From: Flavobacterium jejuense
GTDB taxonomy: Bacteria > Bacteroidota > Bacteroidia > Flavobacteriales > Flavobacteriaceae
Direction of reading: 5' to 3'
Assembly (NCBI RefSeq): GCF_006491595.2
Contig: NZ_VEVQ02000006.1
Location: forward strand, 124,001 to 188,000
Length of the DNA: 64,000 nucleotides
Below are positions 38,745 through 47,884 of the stretch, piece after piece (within the stretch, counting starts at the first letter, position 1; each line of letters opens with the position of its first letter). Made by a program: the position numbers and the translations under genes. The notes under the pieces are model-generated. The model was not told the origin of the DNA and did not search any database. It saw only the letters and a program-made list of their open reading frames with translations.

Positions 38745-40062
38745 CTATTTAAAATATTTAAAACCAATTTGGTATTTTAACTTAAAGTCCCAAAAAGATT
38801 TTTGTTATTTTCCAACGGAAGACCAACTAAAACAGACTGGACTTTATCTTGAAAAAGACAAGGCATATAAAAGTGAAATTGCCCAAGTTCATGATTTAAG
38901 TTGGGAAGCTTTTCAATCGGGTTTTATTTCGGATGTAGATAAGAATGGTGTAGCTATTTGGAAAAAAAATAAATTCCCAACAGAAGATGAATTTCGATTT
39001 TTAAGAAAGAATTTTCACAAAGCTTGGGTACTATATGTTTTGCTTATTCGATTGTTTTCCTTTCATAATCCCTTTAAAGAAATCATGGGCTTTTTAAAAA
39101 CTAGTACTGTAAAACGAGTGGATTATTCCAAAAACATTTTAAACAATTCAGCATACGAAGGTTTTGAAAGTTCTTTAGTGGCTTCAGAGCCTTTTATTTC
39201 TGTTGTAATTCCCACCTTAAACAGATATAAATATCTAAAAGATGTTTTAAAAGATTTAGAAAAACAGACTTACAAAAATTTTGAAGTACTTGTTGTAGAT
39301 CAAACCGATAATTATAAACCAGAATTTTATGATAACTGGAATTTAAATTTAAAGTATTGGTTTCAAGAAGAGAAAGCCCTTTGGAAGGCTAGAAATGAAG
39401 CGATTCAAGCGGCAAAAGGAGATTATATTTTATTATATGATGATGATTCATTAGTAGAGAAAGATTGGATTTATGAACATTTAAAATGTTTGGATTTCTA
39501 TAAAGCTGACTTATCTTCTGGAGTGTCTATCAGTACAGTTGGAGCAGAAGTACCTAAGCATTATAGTTATTTTAGATGGAGCGATCAATTAGATACAGGA
39601 AATGTATTGTTGAAAAAAGAAATTTTTAATACAATAGGCCTATTTGATTTACAATTTGAAAAACAACGCATGGGTGACGGAGAATATGGTTTAAGATGTT
39701 ATTTAAAAGGCTATAAAAACATATCGAATTATAAAGCCAAACGGATTCATTTAAAAGTAAGTCAAGGAGGTTTACGACAAATGGGAAGTTGGGATGGATG
39801 GCGACCTAAAAAACTTTTTGGACCTCGACCAGTTCCTAGTGTTTTGTACCTTTCAAGAAAGTATTTTGGTGCTAAATTAAGTGTTTTATATGTTTTACAT
39901 TCGATATTACCTTCTTTAGTTCCTTACCAATTAAAAAAGAGTAAAATTTTAAAACTTATTTCTTTTTTATTGTTACCTTTTTTTATTCCTTTAGTAGGAT
40001 GGCAGATTATAAAATCTTGGAATTTAGCTAGTGCAATGCTTAACAAAAGTTGTAATGATTGA
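38734..40062 (+). CDS. GT2 glycosyltransferase with N-terminal extension
   Basis: A 442-residue protein. The first ~145 residues have no family I recognise. The GT-A domain starts near residue 150 with FISVVIPTLNRYKYLKDVL, followed by LVVDQTDNYK near residue 185 and the metal site LLYDDDSLVEKDWI near residue 230. The GT27-like or GalNAc-transferase-like C-terminal half has GDGEYGLRCYLKGY. A C-terminal hydrophobic segment (LISFLLLPFFIPLVGW) suggests membrane anchoring. It overlaps the exostosin-like gene at its start and the GNAT gene at its end, so it belongs to the same transcript. Confidence 0.82.
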   Translation: MIFNYLKYLKPIWYFNLKSQKDFCYFPTEDQLKQTGLYLEKDKAYKSEIAQVHDLSWEAFQSGFISDVDKNGVAIWKKNKFPTEDEFRFLRKNFHKAWVLYVLLIRLFSFHNPFKEIMGFLKTSTVKRVDYSKNILNNSAYEGFESSLVASEPFISVVIPTLNRYKYLKDVLKDLEKQTYKNFEVLVVDQTDNYKPEFYDNWNLNLKYWFQEEKALWKARNEAIQAAKGDYILLYDDDSLVEKDWIYEHLKCLDFYKADLSSGVSISTVGAEVPKHYSYFRWSDQLDTGNVLLKKEIFNTIGLFDLQFEKQRMGDGEYGLRCYLKGYKNISNYKAKRIHLKVSQGGLRQMGSWDGWRPKKLFGPRPVPSVLYLSRKYFGAKLSVLYVLHSILPSLVPYQLKKSKILKLISFLLLPFFIPLVGWQIIKSWNLASAMLNKSCND

Positions 40063-41038
40063 AATTAAATATTATTCAAAAGAATTTGAAGCGGCTCAAG
40101 TAGTGTTTGCTAAAAGATATTGGACAAAAAGAAGGAGGTTCGAACCAGAATATATTTATTGGAAGTTTAGAGGAGTTCCTGATAAAATATTGTCTTCTTT
40201 TATTTTAGCTTTTGATGGTGAAAAAGTGGTAGGGCAATTTGGATTAATTCCATGTCAAGTGAATATTGCAGGGAAAATATATGATTCTCAATGGGCTTGT
40301 GATCTAATGGTTGATGAAAATTATAGAGGAAAAGGTGTTGCTGAAAAATTATATGAATTTGCACATAAAAATAAGGTTGTTACGTTAGGTAGTGATCCAA
40401 GTCCTGCAGCTGAAAAATCTATGATTAAGAAAGGATATCTTTCCTTATTCGGACCTAGAAAGTTTGTGTTTCCTTTTTTAGTAGGAGAAGCTTTTAAATT
40501 AAAAGGGATTAATAATCGTTTTTTAAATATAATTCCAAATCCATTTTTGCTTTTATTTTATCTGTTTAAGAAGTCAGATTATAAAGTGATAAATACTATT
40601 GAGTATGCTAGGATAAATGATATATCTAGTACTAATGAACTATATTGCGTATACGATACCTCTTTTTATGATTGGCGTTTTAATGAATTTAAAACCTATT
40701 ATCAAGGTATTGATTGTTACAAGAAAAATGATTTTAATTTTTTTTCTGGATATTTTGTTAATAAAGTTTATTATTTAACAGATTTTAAAGTCACTAATGT
40801 AAAAGATTTTTTAAAAATGATTTCTTTTTTATATTCAAAATACAAGGGATTGCATATTCAAAGAATTAAATTTGTATGTATGAATCCTACCATAAATTCT
40901 TTGCTCCCTTTTTTAGGTTTTATTCGTTTCAGTACCACAACTAAAATTATACTTTATACTAAAGTAGATGGAATTAAAGAGTTTGTAAAGGATAAAAAGT
41001 TTTATTACACCTTGCATGATTCAGATGAAAATATTTAA
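40055..41038 (+). CDS. GNAT-family N-acetyltransferase
   Basis: About 327 residues, with a GNAT acetyl-CoA domain in the first half: DSQWACDLMVDENYRGKGVAEKLYEFA, given here in parts, contains the R/Q-x-x-G-x-G/A-like RGKGVA near residue 98. The second half is an uncharacterised extension seen in polysaccharide-locus GNAT proteins. Such enzymes acetylate amino sugars or other amines. I start it at 40055 (ATG overlapping the previous stop by eight bases) instead of an in-frame upstream ATG at 40031. The substrate is not evident. The CE4-type deacetylase follows five bases later. Confidence 0.75.
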   Translation: MIEIKYYSKEFEAAQVVFAKRYWTKRRRFEPEYIYWKFRGVPDKILSSFILAFDGEKVVGQFGLIPCQVNIAGKIYDSQWACDLMVDENYRGKGVAEKLYEFAHKNKVVTLGSDPSPAAEKSMIKKGYLSLFGPRKFVFPFLVGEAFKLKGINNRFLNIIPNPFLLLFYLFKKSDYKVINTIEYARINDISSTNELYCVYDTSFYDWRFNEFKTYYQGIDCYKKNDFNFFSGYFVNKVYYLTDFKVTNVKDFLKMISFLYSKYKGLHIQRIKFVCMNPTINSLLPFLGFIRFSTTTKIILYTKVDGIKEFVKDKKFYYTLHDSDENI

Positions 41039-41043
41039 GAAAG

Positions 41044-41856
41044 ATGAAAAAAATAATTTTAATTTGGGATTTTGATGGGCCAATTGGTCAAATAAATTCA
41101 AGCTATCCTTATAATTTTAATTTTGAAAATATAGAGAAAGAAATTCAAAATGTTAAATGGCTTATTGACTATTTAGAGCAAAAAAATATAAAATGTTGTT
41201 TTGCTATTACAGGGTTTTCTGCTGAGATAGGAATGTATCCTTTTAATTTTCCAGATTTTATAAATAAAATTGCTGAAAAGGGTCATGAAATTGCTTCTCA
41301 TAGCTGGAAACACGAATGGATACCACTATTTAAAGAGAATCAAATTAATAAAAGTCTAAAGAGAAGTAAACAAGCACTTGAAAAAGCAATCTCTAATAAG
41401 CAGGAAGTTGTAGGTTTTGTTCCTCCCCATAACAGGCCTATGACTTGGATAAGACGAGGTGCTTTTAGTTTAGGAGATATAGGGATTTGGCCTTTTTTCA
41501 AGATGGGCGATAATCAAAAATTAATACACCTCTTAAAAAGTAATGGATATAAATGGATAAGGGTTTCTTATAAAAATATTTTCATGAAATTTGGATTAAT
41601 AAAAAAAAATAGGACTGGGAGAGTTTTTAAGCAAAATGGCTTTTTAATTTTAGAGAATCATTATACTGGTTTTGATGAGTCAGTTATATCACATATTTTG
41701 TCAACTAATTATGAAACTTATACAGTAAGTGCTCATCCCTTTATGTTTAGTTTAGAAAACAAAAAAGAGTCAAAAAGTAATTTTTTAAATTTTATAAATC
41801 AACTAACAGACTCTAATCAGAATATTTCATTTGTAGTACCTTCAGAGTTGTTATGA
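41044..41856 (+). CDS. Polysaccharide deacetylase-family protein (CE4-like)
   Basis: A 270-residue protein with features of the NodB/CE4 deacetylase fold. The acidic start is IWDFDGPIGQINSSYPY, the metal-binding histidines are in GHEIASHSWKHEWIPLF near residue 82, and GFVPPHNRPMTW lies near residue 124. No signal peptide is seen, so it may act on a lipid-linked or nucleotide sugar in the cytoplasm. The adjacent GNAT gene and the overlapping GT4 (ATGA) place it in glycan modification. Residues matching all CE4 catalytic positions were not verified, so enzymatic activity is probable rather than certain. Confidence 0.73.
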   Translation: MKKIILIWDFDGPIGQINSSYPYNFNFENIEKEIQNVKWLIDYLEQKNIKCCFAITGFSAEIGMYPFNFPDFINKIAEKGHEIASHSWKHEWIPLFKENQINKSLKRSKQALEKAISNKQEVVGFVPPHNRPMTWIRRGAFSLGDIGIWPFFKMGDNQKLIHLLKSNGYKWIRVSYKNIFMKFGLIKKNRTGRVFKQNGFLILENHYTGFDESVISHILSTNYETYTVSAHPFMFSLENKKESKSNFLNFINQLTDSNQNISFVVPSELL

Positions 41857-42962
41857 AAAAGAGGAAAAATGTAATTATTTCATCTGAATTCCCTCCTTTT
41901 CCTGGGGGCATTGGTAATCATGCTTTTTCTTTAGCATTAGAAATGAATAAAAATAATAGAGATGTAAAAGTAATTACTGATATAAGAGGTGATAATGCTA
42001 AATATGAATTGGATTTTGATAGTAAATTAACTTTTGAGGTAAAAAGAATATTAAAATATAAACTAAGATTGTTTATTTATTTTACTAGAATTTATTATGC
42101 TTTTATTGAGTTGTGTTCGTTAGAAACAAAAACTTTTATTTTGTCGGGTAAATTTTCGCTTTGGATTGGAGGTATAATGAAAATGATTAGCTCAAAGCAT
42201 AAATATATTGCTATAGTTCATGGTTCAGAAATTAATGCTGGAGGAACTATTGCCAAAAAATATACGTCATGGTGCTTGTCTCGTTTTACCCATGTAATTG
42301 CAGTTTCTAACTTTACAAAAGAATTAATTTTAGAGAAAAAGTCAATTGAAGTAAAAGTCATTAATAATGGTTTTTTACCAATAGTAGCTAAAAAAATAGT
42401 TAAGAAAAGTTTAATGGAATTAGGTTACTTAAATATTATAACCGTAGGGAATGTTACATTTAGAAAAGGTCAAAATAATGTAATTGCTGCATTACCTCAA
42501 ATAAAAATGATTTTTCCTAACATTCATTATCACATTGTAGGAATCCCAACAGAAAAAGATAAATTTGAAAAACTAGCAACACAATTAAATGTAAGAGATA
42601 ATGTTACTTTTTATGGAACGATTAATAATGAAGAATTAAATGAATTGCTTATTCAATCAGATGTTTTTTTTATGCTTAGTAATGTTTTAAACAATGGAGA
42701 TGTAGAAGGATTTGGAATAGCAGTTCTAGAAGCTAATGCTTGTGGAGTTCCAGCAATTGGATCAATGCATAGTGGAATAGCAGATGCTATAAAAAATAAT
42801 TATTCAGGTAAATTAGTAAATCCTAAAAGTCAAGTTGAAATAGTAGCATCTTTGAAAGATATTGTAGAAAATTATGGAGATTACTCTTTAAATGCTACAA
42901 AATGGTCAAAAGAGTTTACATGGGATATTATTATCAAAAAGTATTTTGAAATTATTGATTAA
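41853..42962 (+). CDS. GT4 family glycosyltransferase
   Basis: A 369-residue GT-B enzyme with the N-terminal motif ISSEFPPFPGGIGNHAFSLA, common in mannosyl- and GlcNAc-type GT4 enzymes. IAIVHGSEINAGG lies near residue 121. The C-terminal domain begins near residue 193 (NIITVGNVTFRKGQNNV), and the E-x7-E motif EGFGIAVLEANACGVP lies near residue 286. Its start overlaps the deacetylase gene by four bases, and the next GT4 starts immediately after its stop. The FFMLSNVLNNGDVEGFG stretch is like PimB/PimC-type transferases. Donor unknown. Confidence 0.87.
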   Translation: MKKRKNVIISSEFPPFPGGIGNHAFSLALEMNKNNRDVKVITDIRGDNAKYELDFDSKLTFEVKRILKYKLRLFIYFTRIYYAFIELCSLETKTFILSGKFSLWIGGIMKMISSKHKYIAIVHGSEINAGGTIAKKYTSWCLSRFTHVIAVSNFTKELILEKKSIEVKVINNGFLPIVAKKIVKKSLMELGYLNIITVGNVTFRKGQNNVIAALPQIKMIFPNIHYHIVGIPTEKDKFEKLATQLNVRDNVTFYGTINNEELNELLIQSDVFFMLSNVLNNGDVEGFGIAVLEANACGVPAIGSMHSGIADAIKNNYSGKLVNPKSQVEIVASLKDIVENYGDYSLNATKWSKEFTWDIIIKKYFEIID

Positions 42963-44105
42963 ATGAAAAAGAAGAAATTAGTTGTTATTTCACATACGGA
43001 ACATTATAAGTCAGTTGAAGGTCTTGTAATAGGATTGGGTTCAACAGTAAGTGAAATTAATTTTTTAGCTGACTATTGGGTAGAAGTAGTTCATGTTGCT
43101 TGTTTTTATGAAAGCTTTGCTCCAAAAAATTCTTTGCCTTATACTAAATCAAATATAAATTTTGTTCCTATTCCTCCTTATGGAGGTAAAACTATAAAAA
43201 GTAAGTTTTTAATACTTACTAAAATACCTTTAATAATAAAACAAGTACATAAAGCGATACAAGGAGCTACAGAAGTTCAACTACGTTTGCCTACTAGTAT
43301 GGGATTGTTCTTGTTGCCTTTGTTTGCCTTTGTTTGGTCTAGAAAGTTTGTTTTTTGGGTTAAATATGCAGGTAATTGGAACCAAAAAAAAGGACCTTTA
43401 AGCTATAGGCTTCAAAAATGGTTTCTTGTTAAGAATTATACGAAATGTAAAGTGACTATAAATGGATTTTGGCCTGATCAACCATCTCATTGTTATTCTT
43501 TTGAAAATCCTTGTTTAACTGATGAGGATATTGAAAAAAGTAAAATATATACGGAAAACAAAAACTATAATAGACCTTTTGTGTTTTGTTTTGTGGGCCG
43601 CTTAGATGAATCTAAAGGAATGCATCATATTGTAAATGCATTAAGACAAATTCCCATTCATAAAATTGAAAAAGTGCATTTGGTTGGGGATGGTATTGAA
43701 AATATAAAGTATAAAAAAGAACTTGCGTTTTTAAAAGATAAAATATTTTTTCATGGGTTTTTAAGTAAAATAGAGGTTCATGCTATTTTACAAAAAGCAG
43801 ATTTTTTTTTACTACCATCTGCTTCCGAAGGTTTCCCAAAAGTGATTGCAGAAGCAGCATGTTATGGAGTAATACCTATCGTTTCAGATGTGGGAAGTAT
43901 ATCGCATTATATAGATGAAACAAATGGTTTCTTATGTGATTTGAATCGCGAAAGCTATTCTGAAATAATTAAAAGTGTTTTGGAAATATCACCTGATATG
44001 TTAAAAGAAAAAGCTACAAGACTTTTTCCTCTTGCAAAAAAGTTTACTTTTACAAATTATCTTCATAAGTTGAATATTGGAATCTTTGATTCTTTAAAAA
44101 AATAG
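42963..44105 (+). CDS. GT4 family glycosyltransferase
   Basis: A 380-residue GT-B enzyme. The first half contains VVEVVHVACFYESF-like and VQLRLPTSMGLFLLPLF segments and FVFWVKYAGNWNQKKGP near residue 135. The second domain starts near residue 200 with FVFCFVGRLDESKGMHHIV, and the E-x7-E motif is EGFPKVIAEAACYGVI near residue 289. The start abuts the preceding stop without spacer. The next gene, a polymerase/ligase, begins 12 bases after it. It resembles EpsF-like transferases of exopolysaccharide loci; sugar specificity is not readable. Confidence 0.86.
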   Translation: MKKKKLVVISHTEHYKSVEGLVIGLGSTVSEINFLADYWVEVVHVACFYESFAPKNSLPYTKSNINFVPIPPYGGKTIKSKFLILTKIPLIIKQVHKAIQGATEVQLRLPTSMGLFLLPLFAFVWSRKFVFWVKYAGNWNQKKGPLSYRLQKWFLVKNYTKCKVTINGFWPDQPSHCYSFENPCLTDEDIEKSKIYTENKNYNRPFVFCFVGRLDESKGMHHIVNALRQIPIHKIEKVHLVGDGIENIKYKKELAFLKDKIFFHGFLSKIEVHAILQKADFFLLPSASEGFPKVIAEAACYGVIPIVSDVGSISHYIDETNGFLCDLNRESYSEIIKSVLEISPDMLKEKATRLFPLAKKFTFTNYLHKLNIGIFDSLKK

Positions 44106-44117
44106 AAGTATTTTATT

Positions 44118-45470
44118 TTGGAAACAAAAAAAACTAAAGGAACATATTATATCTTATTTTTTCTTCTTCATTTATTTATAGGAGTTTTTTTTTATTCATT
44201 CCGATTTTTATCTGTTGGTTATGCTGCTCTGATTATTCTTTTGGGCTGTTTTTTTATAGTTAAAAATAAGAATAATAACAATGAAGCTTTATTTTGGGCA
44301 GCCTATATTGTTGGTGCTGAGGTTTTCTTGCGAATGACTAAAGGGAATATAGGAAGTGAATATGGAAAATATGGAGTAATTCTTTTTATGCTTTTAGGAA
44401 TTTATTATAAAGGAATTTCAAAAAAGGCGGCTCCCTATATGTTTTTTTTAGTTTTCTTGCTCCCTAGCGCTTTTTATGGAATTATACAATTAAGTTTTGA
44501 TACAAGTATTAGAAAAGCATTGGTTTTCAATTTATTGGGACCAATTTGTTTAGGTATTTCTTGCTTATATTTAATGGATAAAAAAATTACTTTTTCAGAC
44601 ATAGAAAAATTAACCAGATGGATGTTGTATCCTCTCTTAGCAATGGTTGTATATATTTTTTTATATAATCCAACAGTTCGAGAAGTAGTTACTGGTACTG
44701 ATTCTAATTCGGCAACTTCAGGAGGTTTTGGCCCCAATCAAGTGTCAACGGTTTTAGGATTAGGAATGTTTATTATATTTGTACGATTGTTATTTTTTTC
44801 AAAAAAAATTTCACTAATCATTCTGCATATTTTTTTATTATTTATTTTTTCTTATCGCGGAATTATTACATTTTCTAGAGGTGGTGTTTACACGGGTATT
44901 GCAATGATACTCATCTTAGTTTTTTTTATATACCTATTTGCTAATATTAAAGCTAAATTTAAAATAGGTGCTATTGCATCTATTATGATAGTATTAGGTA
45001 TAGGTGTTTTTATTTATAGTATTTCTCAAACAGGAGGTTTAATTTTAAATCGATATAAAGGGGAAGATTCACTTGGTAGAGAGAAAGTATCTAAGTTCTC
45101 TGGGAGAGAAGAATTAGCAGTGACTGAATTGCAGTTGTTTTATGATAATCCTATAATGGGAGTTGGAGTAGGTATGAACAAAGAATATAGGAAAGATCTA
45201 TTAGGTATTGTTGGAGCATCTCATAATGAAATTACAAGAATGTTAGCTGAGCATGGTTTTTTAGGAATTATAAACTTAATGATACTTTTAATTGTCCCAT
45301 TTGTTAATTATATATCTAATAAGAAATACATTTTTTTATTTTCATTTTTCATTTTTTGGTTTTTAACCATTAATCACGCAGCTATGCGAATTGCTGCTCC
45401 TGCCTTTATTTATGCTTTAACGTTGTTAAATTTTTCTTTTGATGAAGAGCCTATTGTACATAGGAAATAA
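44118..45470 (+). CDS. O-antigen ligase/polymerase family membrane protein, TTG start
   Basis: A 450-residue membrane protein with 11-12 hydrophobic segments and the Wzy_C/O-antigen-ligase signature. A large periplasmic loop near residues 320-385 contains SGREELAVTELQLFYDNP and SHNEITRMLAEHGFLGI. Such proteins either polymerise repeat units (Wzy) or ligate glycan to lipid A core or protein (WaaL, PglL-like). The TTG at 44118 gives a short cytoplasmic N-terminus; the next in-frame ATG is inside membrane segments. It could serve the pathway of this third cluster, but no second Wzx accompanies it. Role between Wzy and WaaL is undecided. Confidence 0.8.
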   Translation: METKKTKGTYYILFFLLHLFIGVFFYSFRFLSVGYAALIILLGCFFIVKNKNNNNEALFWAAYIVGAEVFLRMTKGNIGSEYGKYGVILFMLLGIYYKGISKKAAPYMFFLVFLLPSAFYGIIQLSFDTSIRKALVFNLLGPICLGISCLYLMDKKITFSDIEKLTRWMLYPLLAMVVYIFLYNPTVREVVTGTDSNSATSGGFGPNQVSTVLGLGMFIIFVRLLFFSKKISLIILHIFLLFIFSYRGIITFSRGGVYTGIAMILILVFFIYLFANIKAKFKIGAIASIMIVLGIGVFIYSISQTGGLILNRYKGEDSLGREKVSKFSGREELAVTELQLFYDNPIMGVGVGMNKEYRKDLLGIVGASHNEITRMLAEHGFLGIINLMILLIVPFVNYISNKKYIFLFSFFIFWFLTINHAAMRIAAPAFIYALTLLNFSFDEEPIVHRK

Positions 45471-46452
45471 ACTTTCTAAACATGGTTTTAATAAAACCAC
45501 GGTAGAGACTCTAGAAACCTCTTTTGAAGAAGAAGGTTATAAGGTTTATTCAGTTTCTGATAAGAAATCTTTTTTCTTTAGGATTCTTGATATGATTTTT
45601 ACACTTATCAAATTATCAAGAAAAATTGATTATGTTCTTATTGATACTTATAGTACAAAAGCTTTTTGGTATGCTTTTTTTACAAGCCAATTAGCAAGAA
45701 TGTTTGCAATTAAATATATACCTATACTTCATGGCGGAAATTTACCCAATCGGTTACAAAAGAATCCTTTTTTAAGTCAACTTGTTTTTAAAAATGCTTA
45801 TAAAAATGTAGCTCCTTCAAATTACTTAAAAAGTGAGTTTGAAAAAGAGAGTTTTACTAATGTGATTTATATTCCAAATACTATTGAAATTGAAAAATAT
45901 ACACTTAAAGTAAGAAAAGACTTCCAGCCGAAATTACTCTGGGTAAGGGCTTTTGCTAGTATTTATAATCCAGAGATGGCTGTTCAAGTTCTGTTTGAAT
46001 TGCAAAAAGAATATCCCAACGCTTCTTTAACTATGGTTGGACCTGATAAAGATGGTAGCTTATTTGAAACTCAAAAAAAAGCGGATGATTTAGGAGTGAA
46101 AGTTACTTTTACGGGACAACTTTCTAAAGAAACATGGTGGCAATTGGCATCAGAACATGATGTTTTTATTAATACAACTCATTTTGATAATACTCCAATA
46201 AGTGTTATGGAAGCTATGGCTCTGGGATTGCCAGTCGTTTCTACCAATGTAGGTGGCTTACCTTATTTACTAACTGATTCCAAAAACGCTTTGTTAGTAA
46301 ACGATGCTAATGTAGAAGAAATGTGTGTTGCTATTAAGAAAATTATTTTAAATACCTCTGAAACTATTTTAATGACTCAGCATGCCAGAGAATTGGTTGA
46401 AAAAATGGATTGGAAAGTAATAAAAAGGCAATGGAATTCTTTATTGCAATAG
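45442..46452 (+). CDS. GT4 family glycosyltransferase
   Basis: A 336-residue GT-B enzyme beginning KSLLYIGNKLSKHGFNKTTVE. It has YIPILHGGNLPNRLQKNP near residue 94 and PKLLWVRAFASIYNPEMAV near residue 168. The catalytic-region motif is FDNTPISVMEAMALGLPVV near residue 247. There the first glutamate of E-x7-E is replaced (D/N context), a variant I recall from this subfamily. The ATG at 45442 is preferred over the adjacent TTG codon and overlaps the polymerase stop by 29 bases. It is the last elongating transferase before the WcaJ-like gene. Confidence 0.86.
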   Translation: MKSLLYIGNKLSKHGFNKTTVETLETSFEEEGYKVYSVSDKKSFFFRILDMIFTLIKLSRKIDYVLIDTYSTKAFWYAFFTSQLARMFAIKYIPILHGGNLPNRLQKNPFLSQLVFKNAYKNVAPSNYLKSEFEKESFTNVIYIPNTIEIEKYTLKVRKDFQPKLLWVRAFASIYNPEMAVQVLFELQKEYPNASLTMVGPDKDGSLFETQKKADDLGVKVTFTGQLSKETWWQLASEHDVFINTTHFDNTPISVMEAMALGLPVVSTNVGGLPYLLTDSKNALLVNDANVEEMCVAIKKIILNTSETILMTQHARELVEKMDWKVIKRQWNSLLQ

Positions 46453-46490
46453 AAAATTGTTTAATTTGCAACTGAATAATTTCCCAAATT

Positions 46491-47873
46491 ATGACGAGCT
46501 CAAAGAAGATACATTTTGAAATATCAGAACGGAAAATTTTACTCAGAGTTTTTGACGTTTTTTCCGTGCTGTTACTTCTTTTTTTTATAGGGAAGTATTT
46601 TGATTTTACTTATTTTCAAATTACAACTACTAATTATTACTGGACTATAGTTTTAGCTTTATATATAAATAGTGTAGGAACTATTTTTGAAATGTATAAT
46701 TTACAAGTTGCTAATAATAGATTCTTAATTTTAAGAAGTACTATTTTAACAGCTTCGGTCACTACACTTTTGTACCTTTTAACACCCTTTTATACACCAG
46801 TATTACCTTCAAATAGATTGCAAATTCTATTGTTTTTCTTTGCCGTTTTAGTAGCTTTATTGTTATGGAGGAATTTTTATATCTATTTTTTAGCAGCCAA
46901 TCGATTTGTTAAGAAAGTAGTATTTGTAGGAAGTAGTAAGAAAATAGAATCTTTAGTTGAAGAATTAACAAAAGTTAATCCGCATTATCAAGTAATAGGT
47001 TATATACCAACAGACGAAAAAAAAATTGAAACAAATTTAAAACAAATTATAGTTAAAGATTTAGAATCTGTTTTTTTAAAAGATTATATCTCTGAAATTG
47101 TTGTGACTAATGGTAATAGTAAAGCGATATCGGTTGATTTATACGCTCAACTTTTACGACTTCTAGAAAGAGGAGTCGTTATAAGACAATATTCAGATGT
47201 GTATGAATACAGCACCAACAGACTTCCTATTCATTATGAAGATAAAGAGCTTTATAAGTTTTTTCCGTTTAGTAGAAGTAATCAAAATGCATTGTATGTT
47301 TTTTATATTCGCTTTTTTGATATTTTCTTATCTGTACTAGGATTAGTAGGTTTATTGGTTATTATACCAATAGTTTATTTACTGAATATTTTTTGGAATA
47401 AAGGGCCTTTGCTCTATACACAAGAGAGAGTAGGTAAAAATGGCATTCCTTTTCAGATTTATAAATTACGAACTATGGTTGTAAATGCAGAACAACAAGG
47501 AGCTGTTTTTGCTAAAGTTAACGATACAAGAGTAACTATTTTCGGTAAATTTTTACGAAAAGTAAGATTAGATGAGGTACCTCAATTCATAAATGTTTTA
47601 AAAGGTGAAATGGGGATTATTGGGCCAAGACCAGAACGTCCAATTTTTGTAGATGAAATAGCTAAGAATATACCTCTTTATCAAACCCGACATGTAATTA
47701 AACCAGGTTTAACAGGTTGGGCTCAAGTTAATTATCCTTATGGAGCAACTCTTGAAGACAGTTTAATGAAATTACGCTATGATTTGTACTATATTAAACA
47801 TAGAAGTTTTTTCTTAGATATAAATATTGTCATGAAGACTTTAAGTACTATACTATTTGCAAGAGGGCAATAG
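46491..47873 (+). CDS. Exopolysaccharide polyprenyl glycosylphosphotransferase (WcaJ/WbaP type)
   Basis: A 460-residue polyprenol-phosphate glycosylphosphotransferase. Four N-terminal membrane segments (to about residue 130) are followed by a CoA-binding-like Rossmann domain near residues 143-190, a fifth segment near 275, and the C-terminal catalytic domain. That domain has FQIYKLRTMVVNAE near residue 323, KVRLDEVPQFINVLKGEMGIIGPRPERP near 360 (in parts) and KPGLTGWAQVNYPYG near 405. It would begin repeat-unit synthesis by transferring hexose-1-phosphate to undecaprenyl phosphate. It is the third initiating enzyme of the locus and the last gene on the + strand before the convergent DUF4105 gene. 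Confidence 0.9.
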   Translation: MTSSKKIHFEISERKILLRVFDVFSVLLLLFFIGKYFDFTYFQITTTNYYWTIVLALYINSVGTIFEMYNLQVANNRFLILRSTILTASVTTLLYLLTPFYTPVLPSNRLQILLFFFAVLVALLLWRNFYIYFLAANRFVKKVVFVGSSKKIESLVEELTKVNPHYQVIGYIPTDEKKIETNLKQIIVKDLESVFLKDYISEIVVTNGNSKAISVDLYAQLLRLLERGVVIRQYSDVYEYSTNRLPIHYEDKELYKFFPFSRSNQNALYVFYIRFFDIFLSVLGLVGLLVIIPIVYLLNIFWNKGPLLYTQERVGKNGIPFQIYKLRTMVVNAEQQGAVFAKVNDTRVTIFGKFLRKVRLDEVPQFINVLKGEMGIIGPRPERPIFVDEIAKNIPLYQTRHVIKPGLTGWAQVNYPYGATLEDSLMKLRYDLYYIKHRSFFLDINIVMKTLSTILFARGQ

Positions 47874-47884
47874 TTGGTTGTGAA

